In this document: positions 31,601-42,659 of the stretch, piece after piece
Numbering within the stretch: the first letter of the stretch is position 1
How the letters are laid out: each line of letters starts with the position of its first letter
Origin: Hyaloperonospora brassicae
Lineage: Eukaryota > Oomycota > Peronosporomycetes > Peronosporales > Peronosporaceae
Assembly (NCBI GenBank): GCA_947650285.1
Contig: CANTFL010001332.1
Location: 744,001 to 808,000 of the forward strand
Direction: 5' to 3'
DNA: 64,000 bases
Position numbers and translations under genes: made by a program
The notes under the pieces: generated by a model
What the model was told of the DNA's origin: nothing
The model's database searches: none
Seen by the model: only the letters and a program-made list of their open reading frames with translations

Positions 31601-33217
31601 ACGACTCGAGTCAACAGTGAGACCTTGCCCACTGTTGCGACACTGTCCATCAGTGTGCCGTCGTCGCCGCTACTCGACGAAGTGCGGAAGGCATACGCAG
31701 GAGACACGAATCTCCTCCATTTGATGGGTCATCTTGCAAACCCATCCCGGAAATCCTCGTTGGATTTGCCGGCCCTGTACCGTTCATCTTTGGATCGGTA
31801 CACTACACGCAATGGCCTGCTGTACTATACAGCAGTTGCCGACGACACGCCTCGTGTCGTCGTTCCCGATCATAATGAATTGCGATTACGCATCATGTTC
31901 GGGTGTCACTATGCGCTGTCTGGCGGGCATCGTGGCCAAGAAAAGACTTACCTCACGGTCAGTCGTGACTTTTACTGGCCCAGCCAGTTTCAGTTTGTCC
32001 GCAAGTACATTCGTTCTTGCGGGGTCTGTCAACGAATGAAGCCTAGCCCTTCATCCCGTGCACCGTTACAACCTCTGCCGGTCCCGGTAGAGTGTTGGGA
32101 GTCCGTGTCCATGGACTTTGTCTTCGGGTTTCCCGAATACACTAACAAGAATAATGGTATTCTTGTCTTCGTGGATCGTTTCAGCAAGATGGTAAATCTT
32201 GCTGCAGTCCCAGAATCGATCAACGCACACGGTTGTGCGCGTGTCTTCATCGACACTGTGTTTCGACTCCACGGTTTACCCCGTGAACACGTATCCGACC
32301 GTGACCCTCGGTTCACGGTGGCGTTTGGCAATCCGTGTTCCGCACATCGGGAACACGGTTGAAGATGTCAACCTCTGACCATCCTGAAACAGATGGTCAG
32401 ACATAACGTGCGCACCATGTCCTCGAAGAAATTCTTCGTGGATACGTCCACTCCTTTTCACATTGGAGTGAGTTCTTACCGAGGATTGAGTTTACCATCA
32501 ACAAATCCGTGCATGCGTCCACAACGCATACACCGTTCTACGTGAATGGCTTACGCCACCCACGTATTCCCGCCCTCATACAGAGTGACTCTAAGTTAAG
32601 GGGGGGGAGGGACTCTCTCGAGCAAAAACCGATTTGGCTCTTGCTCATCACGTATCGCCGCTCACGCCGATACGTTTGATGCCGATGTCGACAACGTCGA
32701 CAATGAGGAAATCGAGTTTAGCAGTAGCAATGACGCTGCTGCTACATCAGACAATGATGACGATGCTGGTATATTAAGCATCGTCAACGATTATTCCAGC
32801 GAGGTAGAAGACAACCTCGTTGAAGAAGAGAACGATCTCTAAGCAGTGCGCACGAAGCGCACTGAAATACAGAACAACGAGTCAGCAGAGAACTTCCTGC
32901 TGACTCGAGAGGCGGTATTCCATTTCGTTCAGGACTCCATCGCAAATGCGGTGGACCGCCAGAAACGGAACGCAGACAAGAATGGAAGGGCAAATGTTCT
33001 TTTGTATAAGGTTAACGACCTAGTGCTACTGTCTACGGTAAATTTACATGGACATGTAGTCACTAATGTCGGCAGTAGTAAACTACTGCCGAAATACATT
33101 GGTCCATTTCGTTTGTTGCACCGCAAGGGCAATGCATACACGATCGAGTTGCCTCCCAGGATACTCACGCATCCTACGTTTTATGTTGGTCGTCTCCGCC
33201 CGTACCATCAGTACTAA
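31601..33217 (+). pseudogene. Element C integrase
   Basis: The zinc domain is intact: CHYALSGGHRGQEKT with both His, then CGVCQRMKPSP. Core: SMDFVFGFPEY (first Asp) and VSDRDPRFTVAF (second Asp). After a frameshift near 32335 the third acidic residue is replaced by a stop: DGQT is followed by TAA at 32404-32406 where relatives have Glu. A run of seven G at about 32600 marks another frame change. An unusually acidic segment (32674-32840: NDDDDAG, SEVEDNLVEEENDL) precedes the C-terminal GPF/Y module at 32846-33217 (LPKYIGPFRLLH, HPTFYVGRLRPYH). Confidence 0.88.
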
Positions 33218-33816
33218 GCCTCTTGCGATAAACGGAGATAACCGGCGCGCTCAAGAATCCCCAACAGATTCTTGTGATCACGGACCAAACACTGAAGTTG
33301 GTCCTTCGTCGAAAGAATTTGATCCTTCATCGACGCGGCCTCGCGACGAGCCGTCTCTAGCTAGTCGCGCAAACGACACCTCTCGCGTTCACTTTCAAGC
33401 TGAGCGAACGCGAATTCCGATCGGTCCTTCTCTCGGTCGGCACGAAGACGTCGCACGTCCGACTGCAAGGCGTGCCGACGATCGTATTCGTGATCGACGT
33501 CCTCCCTCAGCTCGATCAGGTAACGCTAGTGGTTACTCAAAGTCTCGTGTAGGCCCGGCGGCTGAGCCGGACCTTGTCTTTACACCGCCACCGGAAGCAC
33601 TGGTAGATTCCCACGGTGGTCAACGCTTTCTTGTGGAGCGTATCTTGAACCACCGTGGCGATTCAGGATCAAGGACAAGTTACCTTGTCCGCTGGCGTGG
33701 GTACCCACCTTCCTTTGACAGCTGGGACCTGGTTCCCAGCTGATGGATGACGTTGAAGGTCTCGTCCACCAGTATGACGAGACTCATCCGATAGATTATC
33801 GGGCTCATCGGTAAAC
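33218..33816 (+). pseudogene. Element C linker and chromodomain
   Basis: About 110 residues of Ser/Arg/Pro-rich linker, then the chromodomain: RFLVERILNHRG, SYLVRWRGYPPSFDSWDLVP (33625-33740). A frameshift at 33742 separates it from the helix LMDDVEGLVHQYDETHP, which ends at TAA 33814. The aromatic cage (F/V, W, Y, W) is present. Confidence 0.82.
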
Positions 33817-33967
33817 ACGCGGTTTTGGCGCTTGTAGACGGATTGCAAGTTTGCAATCGCGTCCCGCATTCAGCCGAGATGTGTGACCTTCCCCAAGGCG
33901 AATTGAGGGAATACACGTGTTTATGTGCACGTTGCGAGTTGTCGGCACAGCTCGCACAAGAATCACC

Positions 33968-34750
33968 TTAAGTGAGGCATGGAATGCCGGCCTCACTTGA
34001 CAGATTATGCAACCAATACCTTGCACCGGTTGGCGTTCGCTTTTCGAACTTGAGGCGTATCGACTTAAGCTTCTTAAGCCACCCTTCTCGTCCAAAATTC
34101 TTTACGTTTTGGACGAACGCGTTCCACGCAGCCAAAAGCGAGGCTTTGTCACGGTTTTGGTTGCCGTTGTACCATCGATGTCTAAGAAAGACATCGAGAT
34201 AAAAATCTTCTTCAGCGCGGAAGTTACTCGCGCTGGAACTTAAGCCATGAAGCTCAGCTGCATCGAATAAAGGAATTCGATGGTGTTAACTTGTCTCGTG
34301 AGACAAGCTATTGATGAGATGCTCGGGCAAGCGCCAAGGCTTGAGCTCACCACGCTTCAAAGTGGTACCTGTTTCGATACCACGGCTTACAGAATGACGA
34401 TGGCTCTCGCCATCGTCATCACACTCTTGCGGGGAAGCACGAGTTGATACTAATGAGTCATAGTAGTCCTCACCATAGAGTTCATCATCACTGCCGAACA
34501 GACTGTGATGCATTACACGAGTCCGCTCGTTCGACAGTGCTCTTGACAAACAATAAGGCACCGCAGGTGATCGGGATGCCTCTGGGACGTTGCGCGAGTC
34601 AGGCACGTCTGACTCGCCATAATTGATGACCTCACTGCCAAGATTATCATGTGCACGTGGTACGATACCACGTGCGTCTGCAGCACCTTCTGCTGCAGAG
34701 GCTGCCACAGCAGCAGGCTGTGTAGTCTTGGAATCACCTCGCATAGACAT
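33968..34750 (-). pseudogene. Antisense gene of element C, unknown function
   Basis: On the strand opposite to C, from ATG 34750 (133 bp inside the 3' LTR) to TAA 33968: 261 codons with a single in-frame TAA at 34286-34288 after codon 154. The first half is Ala/Ser/Asp-rich (TTQPAAVAASAAEGAADA, SDDELYGEDYYDS, QECDDDGES). The second half is basic and aromatic with a folded look: FRAEEDFYLDVFLRHRWYN, LLAAWNAFVQNVKNF, GREGWLKKLKSIRLKFEKR, YWLHNLSSEAG. The second half has no ATG after the stop, so it is easily missed. No family is recognised, and the plus strand here has only short frames. It ends about 150 bp before the end of the chromodomain frame, as in A. Confidence 0.6.
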
Positions 34751-34872
34751 GTTAACTATACGAGGCAAGGTCAGGAGTGAATGGGTCTGACCAAACAAGT
34801 GCTCTTTGTCCCACTGGTGTCCAACGGGTGGCCACTAAGTTTTCAAAAGTCACACGGTGACTATCCGATAAT

Positions 34873-34882
34873 GGAGGGGTGA
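34873..34882 (+). other. Element C polypurine tract
   Basis: GGAGGGGTGA directly before the 3' LTR. Confidence 0.65.
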
Positions 34883-35321
34883 TGTAACGGGGCAGACCGT
34901 TACATGAGATTGTCATTAAAACAATCTGACATTAAAGAATATTACGTCGAATATTCTTTTAACAATATCACAGACATGGTGATATTGTTGGGATGACCGA
35001 AGGGCCTACTCATTGGTTGATATCATGATGATGTCAACCCACCAATCGCTGCTAGACGCGCGCAATGGGTGGTGAGTAGACGTCATCATACATATAGTTA
35101 TATTAGTATAATTAAGTCAGGACAACAGAGATTCAAGGAGTTATAGGACTTAATTATATTAATACGATTTTACTTTTACCAAGAGACCAGTCTGACTACT
35201 TAGTCTCCTTTCCTTCGTCTGTGTTCCTTAAAACACCTAGCAGTGCACTGTCTACCATGTCGTCAGTGGGAGTATACTCCGTACTGGTCAACCAGTACGT
35301 AGTCAACAGTGCCGCGTTACA
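34883..35321 (+). repeat. Element C 3' LTR
   Basis: 439 bp, TGTAACGGGGCAGACCGTTACA at the start, GCGTTACA at the end. About nine differences from the 5' copy, including one 1-bp gap. Confidence 0.93.
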
Positions 35322-35326
35322 ACGGG
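35322..35326. other. Target-site duplication of element C, right copy
   Basis: ACGGG directly after the LTR end. Confidence 0.85.
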
Positions 35327-35746
35327 TGTATCTTCTACCGTTGTCTGGTCCAATTACAAACAAGCTTTGTCATGCAGGCTTGGGCACACGGGCAGGATCA
35401 AAAGGTGAAATTCAATGTTTTCGTCACTTTGTAGCAGCACTGCTGCTTGCCACATGATGGATGGAGTGCACGCCTATGATTAGGGATTTTTAATTGTTTT
35501 GTCGCGACGCGATAACTGAACCAATCCTAGTCTATGAGCTCGTGGCCGTGCGTCCACAATGTAGCCGATGTCTGTTGTAGTGTGGCGTTTTGCCAGCCGC
35601 TACTTCGCGCTGCAACTTGTAGTTTACCTTTCAGCGGAGTTGACGTGCCTCTATCATCTAATATAATATCGAAAAGGTTGTTTCTTTTATACCAGAAGAG
35701 CATGTCGTTTTGCGATGATGTCGAGCACTTCCTAAATCATGCCTTG

Positions 35747-35874
35747 CAGTCGTGGATGTGTCGTAAATTTTGTATAATGTTTCAGCTGTCTTTTCTATAG
35801 CAGTTGACAGTCGTGGATGTGTCGTAAATATTGTAGAATGTTTCAACTGTCTTTCCTCAAGCAGTTGACAGTCG
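35747..35874 (+). repeat. 61-bp tandem repeat, about 2.1 copies
   Basis: CAGTCGTGGATGTGTCGTAA starts units at 35747 and 35808; CAGTCG begins a partial third at 35869. The two full copies differ at about seven positions. Confidence 0.85.
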
Positions 35875-35952
35875 AGCGCCGTCAGCTGATCTGGTATCGT
35901 ATCCGCAGCTGCATCCAATGTAGGACAATAGTTGCTTCCTCCACGACAATGA

Positions 35953-36391
35953 TGTGACGGGGCACTGGTGAGAACGCACTGGTTGACCAGTACGGAGCTC
36001 ACTTCAACTGACAACAGTGATAGTCAGTGCCCTGCTAAGTGTTGCACCAACACAGAGGAAGGAAACGAGACGAGTGAACACGCTAGTATCTGGTAAAAGT
36101 AAAACTGTTATTTAATATGATTAAGTACTATCAATCTTATGTATCTGTTCATCTTGACTTAATTATATTAATCTAACTAAACGTATGATGGCGTCCACTC
36201 ACCACCCATGCGCTCGTCTAACAGCCATAGGTGGATTAATATCATCACGATATGAACCAATGAGTAGACCCTTCGGTCATCTTCAACAATATCACCATGT
36301 CTGTGATATTGTTAAAAGAATATTCGACGTAACATTCTTTATTGTCAAATTGTTTTAATGACAATCTCATGTAACGTGCTAACCCGTTACA
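35953..36391 (-). repeat. Solo LTR of the C family, inverted
   Basis: 439 bp collinear with the C LTR on the minus strand, from TGTAACGGGTTAGCACGTTACA (36391) to CCCCGTCACA (35953). Divergence from C is clearly higher (multiple indels). Flanks AATGA and ACAGC do not match, so no target duplication remains. No internal element sequence adjoins it. Confidence 0.88.
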
Positions 36392-37403
36392 ACAGCGACG
36401 GGTCCATATGGTGGCAAGAAGCGTCGAAGCTGGTAGATTTGATGCTATATATATATATGATATTGCGTGTTGCAAAGCAGTATTACGCTCCCATGCCAAA
36501 ATATCGAATACCGGCGATATAAACAATACCGCCGCAGCATTATGACATTATAAAAAATCAAGACGTGGTACTCTATAGTGCTCGCCAGATGACTTGTCAT
36601 CGCTAACCGCCGCTAAAACATACGAATGCGTGCTGCCCAGTTTACATCTGTGAGACTCGCCGTTCCAACTGCGTACTCAAATACCTCGTCGTGTCGCCGA
36701 GCACTAGCATTTGCATACTAATGATATTATCCTTGTGAGCAGATAAATTGAAATATTAACTTTGCTTTTACTTAGTTTAATCCTTTAGTTAGGCAATTGA
36801 CCTCATCGATACACTATGATCAACACGTGAAACAACTGGCGAGCATCATGCATGGAAACGTATGGTCATCGACGTGCGCCGAATTCTTTGACGTGCCCCT
36901 TCACTCGAGGTACGCTAAGGCTCACCTCCTGTAAATTGTCATTCATCGCCTCCGATAGCACTTTCACCCATATAGCAAAAAGCAGCAGATCCATCAGGAA
37001 ACCTTGCCTAATGTCAAATAGTACTTTGCGCGGCTCCGACATCTCGCCGTTGACGACAAAATTGAGCTACAGGGCCATCATGTATGTTGCGCGCCATGGC
37101 CACAAACGCGTCTGAGAAACCATATTGTTAAAGCGCTAGTGATACTACAATATCTGTCAGCCGTATCATACAATTTCTGAGAATCGATTTCGATGATAGC
37201 TCTACTCTGCATCTACGCAACTGCTGGCTCAGGTTATGCCGTATTCAAGACCGCCATCGACATTTTAACTGTTTCTCTCATCTGACGTCCATGAGGAAAG
37301 CCTTTTTTAGGCACAAAGTGTACTTTACAATTCTGGATTTCGTATAGCCACATCTTTCCAGAAAATTTCGTGACCTGTTTCAAGAAAGGAGATAGTTAGG
37401 TAA
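36392..37403. other. AT-rich unrecognised sequence
   Basis: Contains a short (AT)n tract near 36449. No supported gene. Confidence 0.35.
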
Positions 37404-37497
37404 TGTAACAAGGTGGGTCAATTACATGTAAATTGGTACGAATCTATCAATTTTTGAATATTATCTATTTCAATAATTTTTAATCCACATCACTCGA
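37404..37497 (+). repeat. 5' tip of a D-type LTR
   Basis: TGTAACAAGGTGGGTCAATTA start, then AATTGGTACGAAT, TTTTTGAATATT, and ACATCACTCGAG: collinear with the first approximately 95 bp of the D LTR read from 1860 downward. The remaining LTR is missing. Confidence 0.6.
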
Positions 37498-37527
37498 GAT
37501 GTGGATTAAAAATTATTGAAATAGATA
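37462..37527. repeat. Perfect 30-bp inverted repeat with 6-nt loop
   Basis: Arms 37462-37491 and 37498-37527 are exact reverse complements, loop ACTCGA. The left arm belongs to the LTR tip; the right arm is a reversed copy of it. Confidence 0.95.
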
Positions 37528-37732
37528 GAGCGTATTCTGTTACAGGTGAGTACCTGTCGTCATAGCCTTTAGTTCGAAGCGGGATGATTGTCCATTTGAG
37601 ATAATATAGGCAGCTCGCCGACTCGGAGGAGCTGAGTTTTTAATGACTATTATTGCAGAAAATAGAAATAACGTATTATTTTTTAAAAAATGTTGCTCGG
37701 GACATCTCCACATGCCGCTTTGTTCATGGTAA

Positions 37733-37924
37733 AATCGTCAAAACACTAGATGTAATCCTTTCGACGTCTTTGTCAATATCTCAACGGCTAGGGCGCGTCT
37801 CAAGTTTGATGAACGAGCAGCTGCTGTACGCAATTTTGCTACAGGATTAAATCTAGGTAGCAAAATTGAGTTAAAAGGCGTTCGTTGTTCAAAGGTAAGA
37901 CGCGCCCTGGACGTTGGGATATGA
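37733..37924 (+). other. Open fragment without start codon, unknown
   Basis: Stop-to-stop frame of 63 codons ending GVRCSKVRRALDVGI, containing RARLKFDERAAAVRNFATG. Composition is protein-like, but it has no ATG, no motif and no neighbour. It may be part of a decayed gene. Confidence 0.2.
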
Positions 37925-38369
37925 ACAAAGACGTCAAAGGCGCAACAACGATGATCAAATAGCGTTCTACCATGGACTACGCCAAAAACGTGATGCCAAT
38001 CCATCGCGAAATGATCTGCAATTGACTAGTACCTCCCTAATGAATCTTAATTACTCTGTCACATTGTACTCACTGCTTCGTAGCGTTCGTAATTAAACAC
38101 CCTCTTCTATTTTCATTCGTGTTGGTCCATAGTACGATACAGTCGTTGTCTCACGTAAAGTAAAGCCTCTTCTCGAGTTTCTTCAATCATGATCTGTTAG
38201 GTCCGTGCGCGTCATAGGTAAGCGTTACCCTGCGCACGGACCCGGCGAAATACAGGGATATTCTATTTCCGCGAGCTCTTACGTACTCGCCGGATATGGC
38301 GTATTCGCTTCTTAACTATGCTATCCCAAGTAGAAGCCAGGACGCCATTGCCGACTTTCGCAGTGGTGA

Positions 38370-38567
38370 GTGCATCTAGTAACTCTGAAACAAGTCTTTC
38401 AGGATACACTAAAGCTTTTTAATGACCCGACGTCTTTGTCTCTGCGCAGTATTGCGACGCACTACGATGTATCGAAACTGAAAGTGTCCGAGGTGATGAT
38501 CAGAAGGCACTGGTGGTGCTCCAACAAAAAATATTGTACAGCGGACATTCAGGACTACGACACGTAA
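38370..38567 (+). other. Possible helix-turn-helix fragment
   Basis: 65 codons without an ATG start. LKLFNDPTSLSLRSIATHYDVSKLKVSEV resembles the N-terminal DNA-binding helices of pogo/psq-type transposases. Too short to assign. Confidence 0.2.
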
Positions 38568-39599
38568 AATCTGTCAATTAAAATTGTCGCTTTTGATCTT
38601 TAGTAAGTACAAATGGCAACTGGATTAGCGACATCTAATTCGATCACCCCACTGTTGCATAAAGTGCACGCATACTCTTAATATGCTCGTTAGTATGGCA
38701 TGTAGTTCTTCGCTCTTCCTTCTTTCTGATTGTTTTTCGCCAAATGGATCCAGGACTAAAAATTCGCGCGCAACTAAAATTGACGTTTAGAATAATTGAT
38801 GTTGGCTCAACCGCTACCGCTGCGGCTTAAAAAGAATATTAGCTCCGCGTGGAGCTTAGATGCTTAGAGTCACTAGAAAAAAGACGTCAATATTGACAGC
38901 GAGACCCCTGTTTGTTGGTCTTTCACGTTGTTAGAATTTTGGAAAGTCCTCGACCCCGGGGAATACAAATATCGCTACTTCTCACGATGCGCTATTTACT
39001 TTCGTCCAGTGAGACAGCGGCGACCCGTGTTGACAGTGCGGATTATGCTAAAAACCTAGCTCAATCATAAATAAAACAGTTCACTTTACCGGGGGTAAGG
39101 ACATGTGTTTATTGTATGAGTCATGCCAACGGTCTGGCTTGTGTAGGCGTTCATCTTTAGGCCGTCAGCCATTTGATCCGAGCATTGGGTATAAGCCCTT
39201 GGAAAATTCTATTTTCTATAAGAATTGGACTAACAATTGCCCCCTACTATTCATGCTGGAATTGCTTCTTTCAGCCTGGCTCATAACCACAATGGAGGCC
39301 ATATGCGTCCGTGGGTCCCATGGCCACTACAAGTCTTAGGCGCTCGATTCAATTAGGAGGAGAATGGACGGTTTTTCCGACGCGATCGCCTCCGCAAAGA
39401 TGCACGGGGTCGTAATTCAATCCAGCTCTTTCGGTTAGGATGCATATGCCGGTTGGGGAATTCGTGCTTCTTGAAAGTAATGAATGTTGGTGCCAACATA
39501 TAGATAAACAAAGGACCGTACACCGAGGGAAGGGTGCCGCATAAAATGATATTACTCAAGTAAAGTGACCCTTCAAGGAGAAGTAGGATCCAACAAAGG
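38568..39599. other. Unrecognised sequence
   Basis: About 1 kb. The 78-codon plus frame at 39103 has no motif. It may include the eroded start of the E1 LTR. Confidence 0.3.
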
Positions 39600-40416
39600 G
39601 ATATCATGTTCAGTGTAGGTTAAACATCGCGAGAACGAGTCGATTACGGTCCCTTATCGGAAGTCCGGGTCCCACATTGTTGACCTCGATCCATTCTTGG
39701 TGGACTTGTTCCCTCATCGATAGACCTCGGTCCCACAGGGTCACATCACACCTAGTTAGTCAAAATAAGGAGTCTGAGCTTAAGGAAAGGATAAGGTAAA
39801 AATCTTGGAGGATCGAACTACTTTGAATATCGCAATGTACTGTCCACGTGGCAAGTACTCGTCGAGCTTTATGAAACGTTTTAGGGCTGTTCGCCCATTC
39901 CAAAGAAGGATATGCTTTTGCTTTCTGCTAAAGACAGTCGCGACGCAAGACCAGGTGCAAACAGAAATCCAGCTAGTGTTTGTCCTGCGATTTCGTCCTA
40001 AGTAACACCGCCTCAGAGATTCGGTATCGGATCCGGTCTCCCCAGCCATGTAGTTAGAGACTTAAAATATCAGCCAGGTGATTCAAAAACCTTAATTAAT
40101 CAGTGAAAAGTTCAGAAGCAAAACTCTCCCCGAAGAATTTGCTTAAAAGTCCACTATCGACTAAATCGATCGATTGACCACCTATTAGCCCGCAAAGTAA
40201 AGCATATCAACTCGACCACAGGTATATTTCATTCGAAGTTGCAATTTGTATCCCCACCTCAAGTCTCCCAATATTTGCGACCCACTAGCCGACGAATACA
40301 AAAAGTGAGTCAAGGTCCATATGCGGCGTTAGCGTGCCCCCTCTGACAGTCGGCAGTCCATAACAGTGAGAGGTTAGGGGGTCTCATCACACATTTCGAA
40401 ACCTCACTCTACCACA
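39600..40416 (+). repeat. Degraded 5' LTR of element E1 (B family)
   Basis: The right end is clear: GCCCCCTCTGACAGTCGG ... CTCACTCTACCACA aligns with the end of the B LTR, and the PBS/gag position follows at 40417. A repeat block GACCTCGATCC / GACCTCGGTCCCACA at 39670-39745 corresponds to the GATC block of B. The left edge is not resolved. Confidence 0.5.
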
Positions 40417-42500
40417 ACGGTGATCGAACCCGTATTTTCGGCTAACGCGGGATAGCACCGCGAATCCCAAAAAGATAAAGAGGTTTAAATCAAGCTAAGA
40501 TTAAGCCAACGACCGAATATGCAGTGGAAGGCCGATCGCCAGTGTAAAAGACACATGACAACGAAGCACTAATCGGAACTTAAGCGTGAACCGGCCAACA
40601 CAGTCCGGACAAAAAATTTGAAAAGAAATCTAAATATTATCCATTGTTTTCGTAGAGAATACCTTATGTAATCACATCGATCTTTCTTCAGGCGACCATC
40701 AGCAAAATATATAGCTTGAACGGTTAAGGTCCCCGAAATAAAATACAACATTTTTGCTCCACCTGCACCAAGACGACTAAGAATGAAGGCACAATTGTCA
40801 ACCATGTGGTCGCCTTCAAAGCGTCAGAACAGCTTATCTGGCTAGACGCGGATATAACGATGATTAAAAATCGACACAAGCTTGGTTTCTACCCGGAGAG
40901 TGACCTTATAACGAAAACCCTCGAGATACGGTTGCTTTACCAACTCGGTGGACCGGAGTCAACACTGCTAAAGCTTCAGACGACACGAGACGCAATCACC
41001 GCTGTCATAGACCTCTTTCGAGAAGCATACATGGTATCAGGCGGTTTAGAACCGTAAAACTTATTTGCTTTGGGTTTTGACCACATCTAAACAATGTTAG
41101 TAAAAATCACCATTATATGGCAATATTCGTCGGAGTAAGCCTAAATATTGCGACTTAAATTATTAGTACTATGTGAAGGAATCCTGAAGACATAATTTGA
41201 CGCTGCAATGAAAAGAATCCTTCACGAACACCGTGTAGCACAGACACTAATAAACCGAATAAAACTAGAGGGGTATAGACTTCGTGAATGACGAAGGCTC
41301 GAGACAGCCCTAGTTCAGGTGTCAATTGTTCATGATTCCGTACAATGCTGAATGTAGAAATGGAATCGGTCAGCTCACTCGAGTATTTCCCAGATGACAT
41401 GGACCTCGAAAAACCTTTGGATAGAATGTCAAATGCTACACTGGGAGGGAACCCATGTGACCCTTAGCATTAAAAGCTCAGCGAACTTGGATCTTACAAA
41501 GATTTACACGGGACAAATTAAGGCGAGGACCGAGCACGCAGCTCAATGACCACCTTCAAGGCTACATTTACTAATGAATAGGAGCCAGACGGCAAAAAAT
41601 TGAATCGTAGTCAAGGAACTGTTGACAAATTTGGCGAAGGACTAATACCGACAACTTAGTTTATCCATCTAAAGAAGCCAAATGATCTGTTGTAAGATTT
41701 CTAGATATTATTCTATTGTTTATGGATATCAGTTGCTCGCCAGTACTAACATTCGAAGAAGAAGTCAGATGGATTTATGCAAGACAACCTATGCCACCTG
41801 AATGTGATCAGACTAAGGGCAAATTTGTAGATCGAAGACGGATCGCTTAAGATTAAAAAAGAACATATCTAGCACTCCATTGAATTTTGTATGAACCAAT
41901 GATAGCAAAGAAGTTGAATGTGCTTTGTCTATCGGATGTAAAATAGTTGTAAATAGTGCTGAAGTCGCGTCAGCAAACGAAGGCAGACAAGGTAATATAC
42001 TGTTTGGATCGAGCAAGTTATTTTACAAGTCACCTGCCCTTCCTTTTACCGACCAAGGGACATGATACGCCGACTGGTTCATGTAGTTTGGATGGCCCCA
42101 AATGAATCGAGTTATATAAATTCAGACTAGAACAACTCGGACAAAGAAGAAAGTTAACGGCGAGTGCACCTAATGAAAACATTGTATAGAAGTACCAGGT
42201 AAGAGAAGTTCGAGGGACTGATCCTGCCAACACCAATACCAGGCAGGGTACTCGAGACCCCGCAAATCTTCGGCCACTTCAAATACGGTTTTTTCTCGCT
42301 GCGTGTCCATGAAGCATGGTGATTTGAGATGCTCATAGTGGATGACCTGTGAGCACTGTGAAAAGAAAGTCCATCCTTCGAATTCCTGCATGTAAGTTGG
42401 ACAAGGGTGTGGAAAGTCTCATGAAGTTGAGAGATGCCAGATGAAATCAATGGACTATATGATTTTATGATAGTTCGAACCAACCAAGAACGCCTAAATG
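40417..42500 (+). pseudogene. Element E1 gag remnant
   Basis: Begins ACGGTGATCGAACCC, the B gag start with ATG changed to ACG. The frame 40806-41057 (KNRHKLGFYPESDLITKTLEI, LLKLQTTRDAIT) aligns with the helical part of B gag at 10844-11000. MIAKKLNVLCLSDV near 41895 matches B LAKQLTLLRLSDAD. Two zinc knuckles near 42345-42440 (CEHCEKKVHPSNSC, CGKSHEVERC) match those of B. Many stops; long dead. Confidence 0.6.
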
Positions 42501-42659
42501 TTGCCGGAGAAAGCCGGAACAAAACACATTAAGACGCTCGCCAGGTTTAAAACTGGTATGAGTCGATTTTTAAATTTTCTGTATCTTTGCGAATGTGGAA
42601 AAATAGCCATGAAGGAGAGGGGTACTCCTACAAAGAAGATTTAATCTGTATATCGAATA

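Larger units (their letters stand above)
27610..35321 (+). mobile_element. Element C: complete young chromodomain Ty3/Gypsy retrotransposon
   Basis: 7712 bp with 440/439-bp LTRs differing at about nine positions, a perfect 5-bp target duplication ACGGG, PBS and PPT. Order: gag, protease, RT, RNase H, integrase, acidic linker, chromodomain, antisense frame, LTR. It belongs to the same clade as A and D (same LTR ends, same PBS, alignable gag and pol). At least eight stops or frameshifts interrupt gag-pol, including a stop in place of the integrase catalytic Glu, so it cannot move on its own proteins. Confidence 0.93.

Noticed and set aside
33066..33217. Plus-strand frame overlapping the end of C integrase
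   Set aside because: Its first 50 codons are out of frame with the real GPF/Y module; only the part after about 33210 is the genuine chromodomain linker.
36245..36526. 93-codon minus-strand frame
   Set aside because: It lies mainly within the solo LTR, which is non-coding.
42154..42522. 122-codon minus-strand frame with a protein-like overlapping second frame (42391-42170)
   Set aside because: The plus strand here carries the E1 gag zinc knuckles (CEHCEKKVHPSNSC), collinear with B. The minus frames are its shadow.
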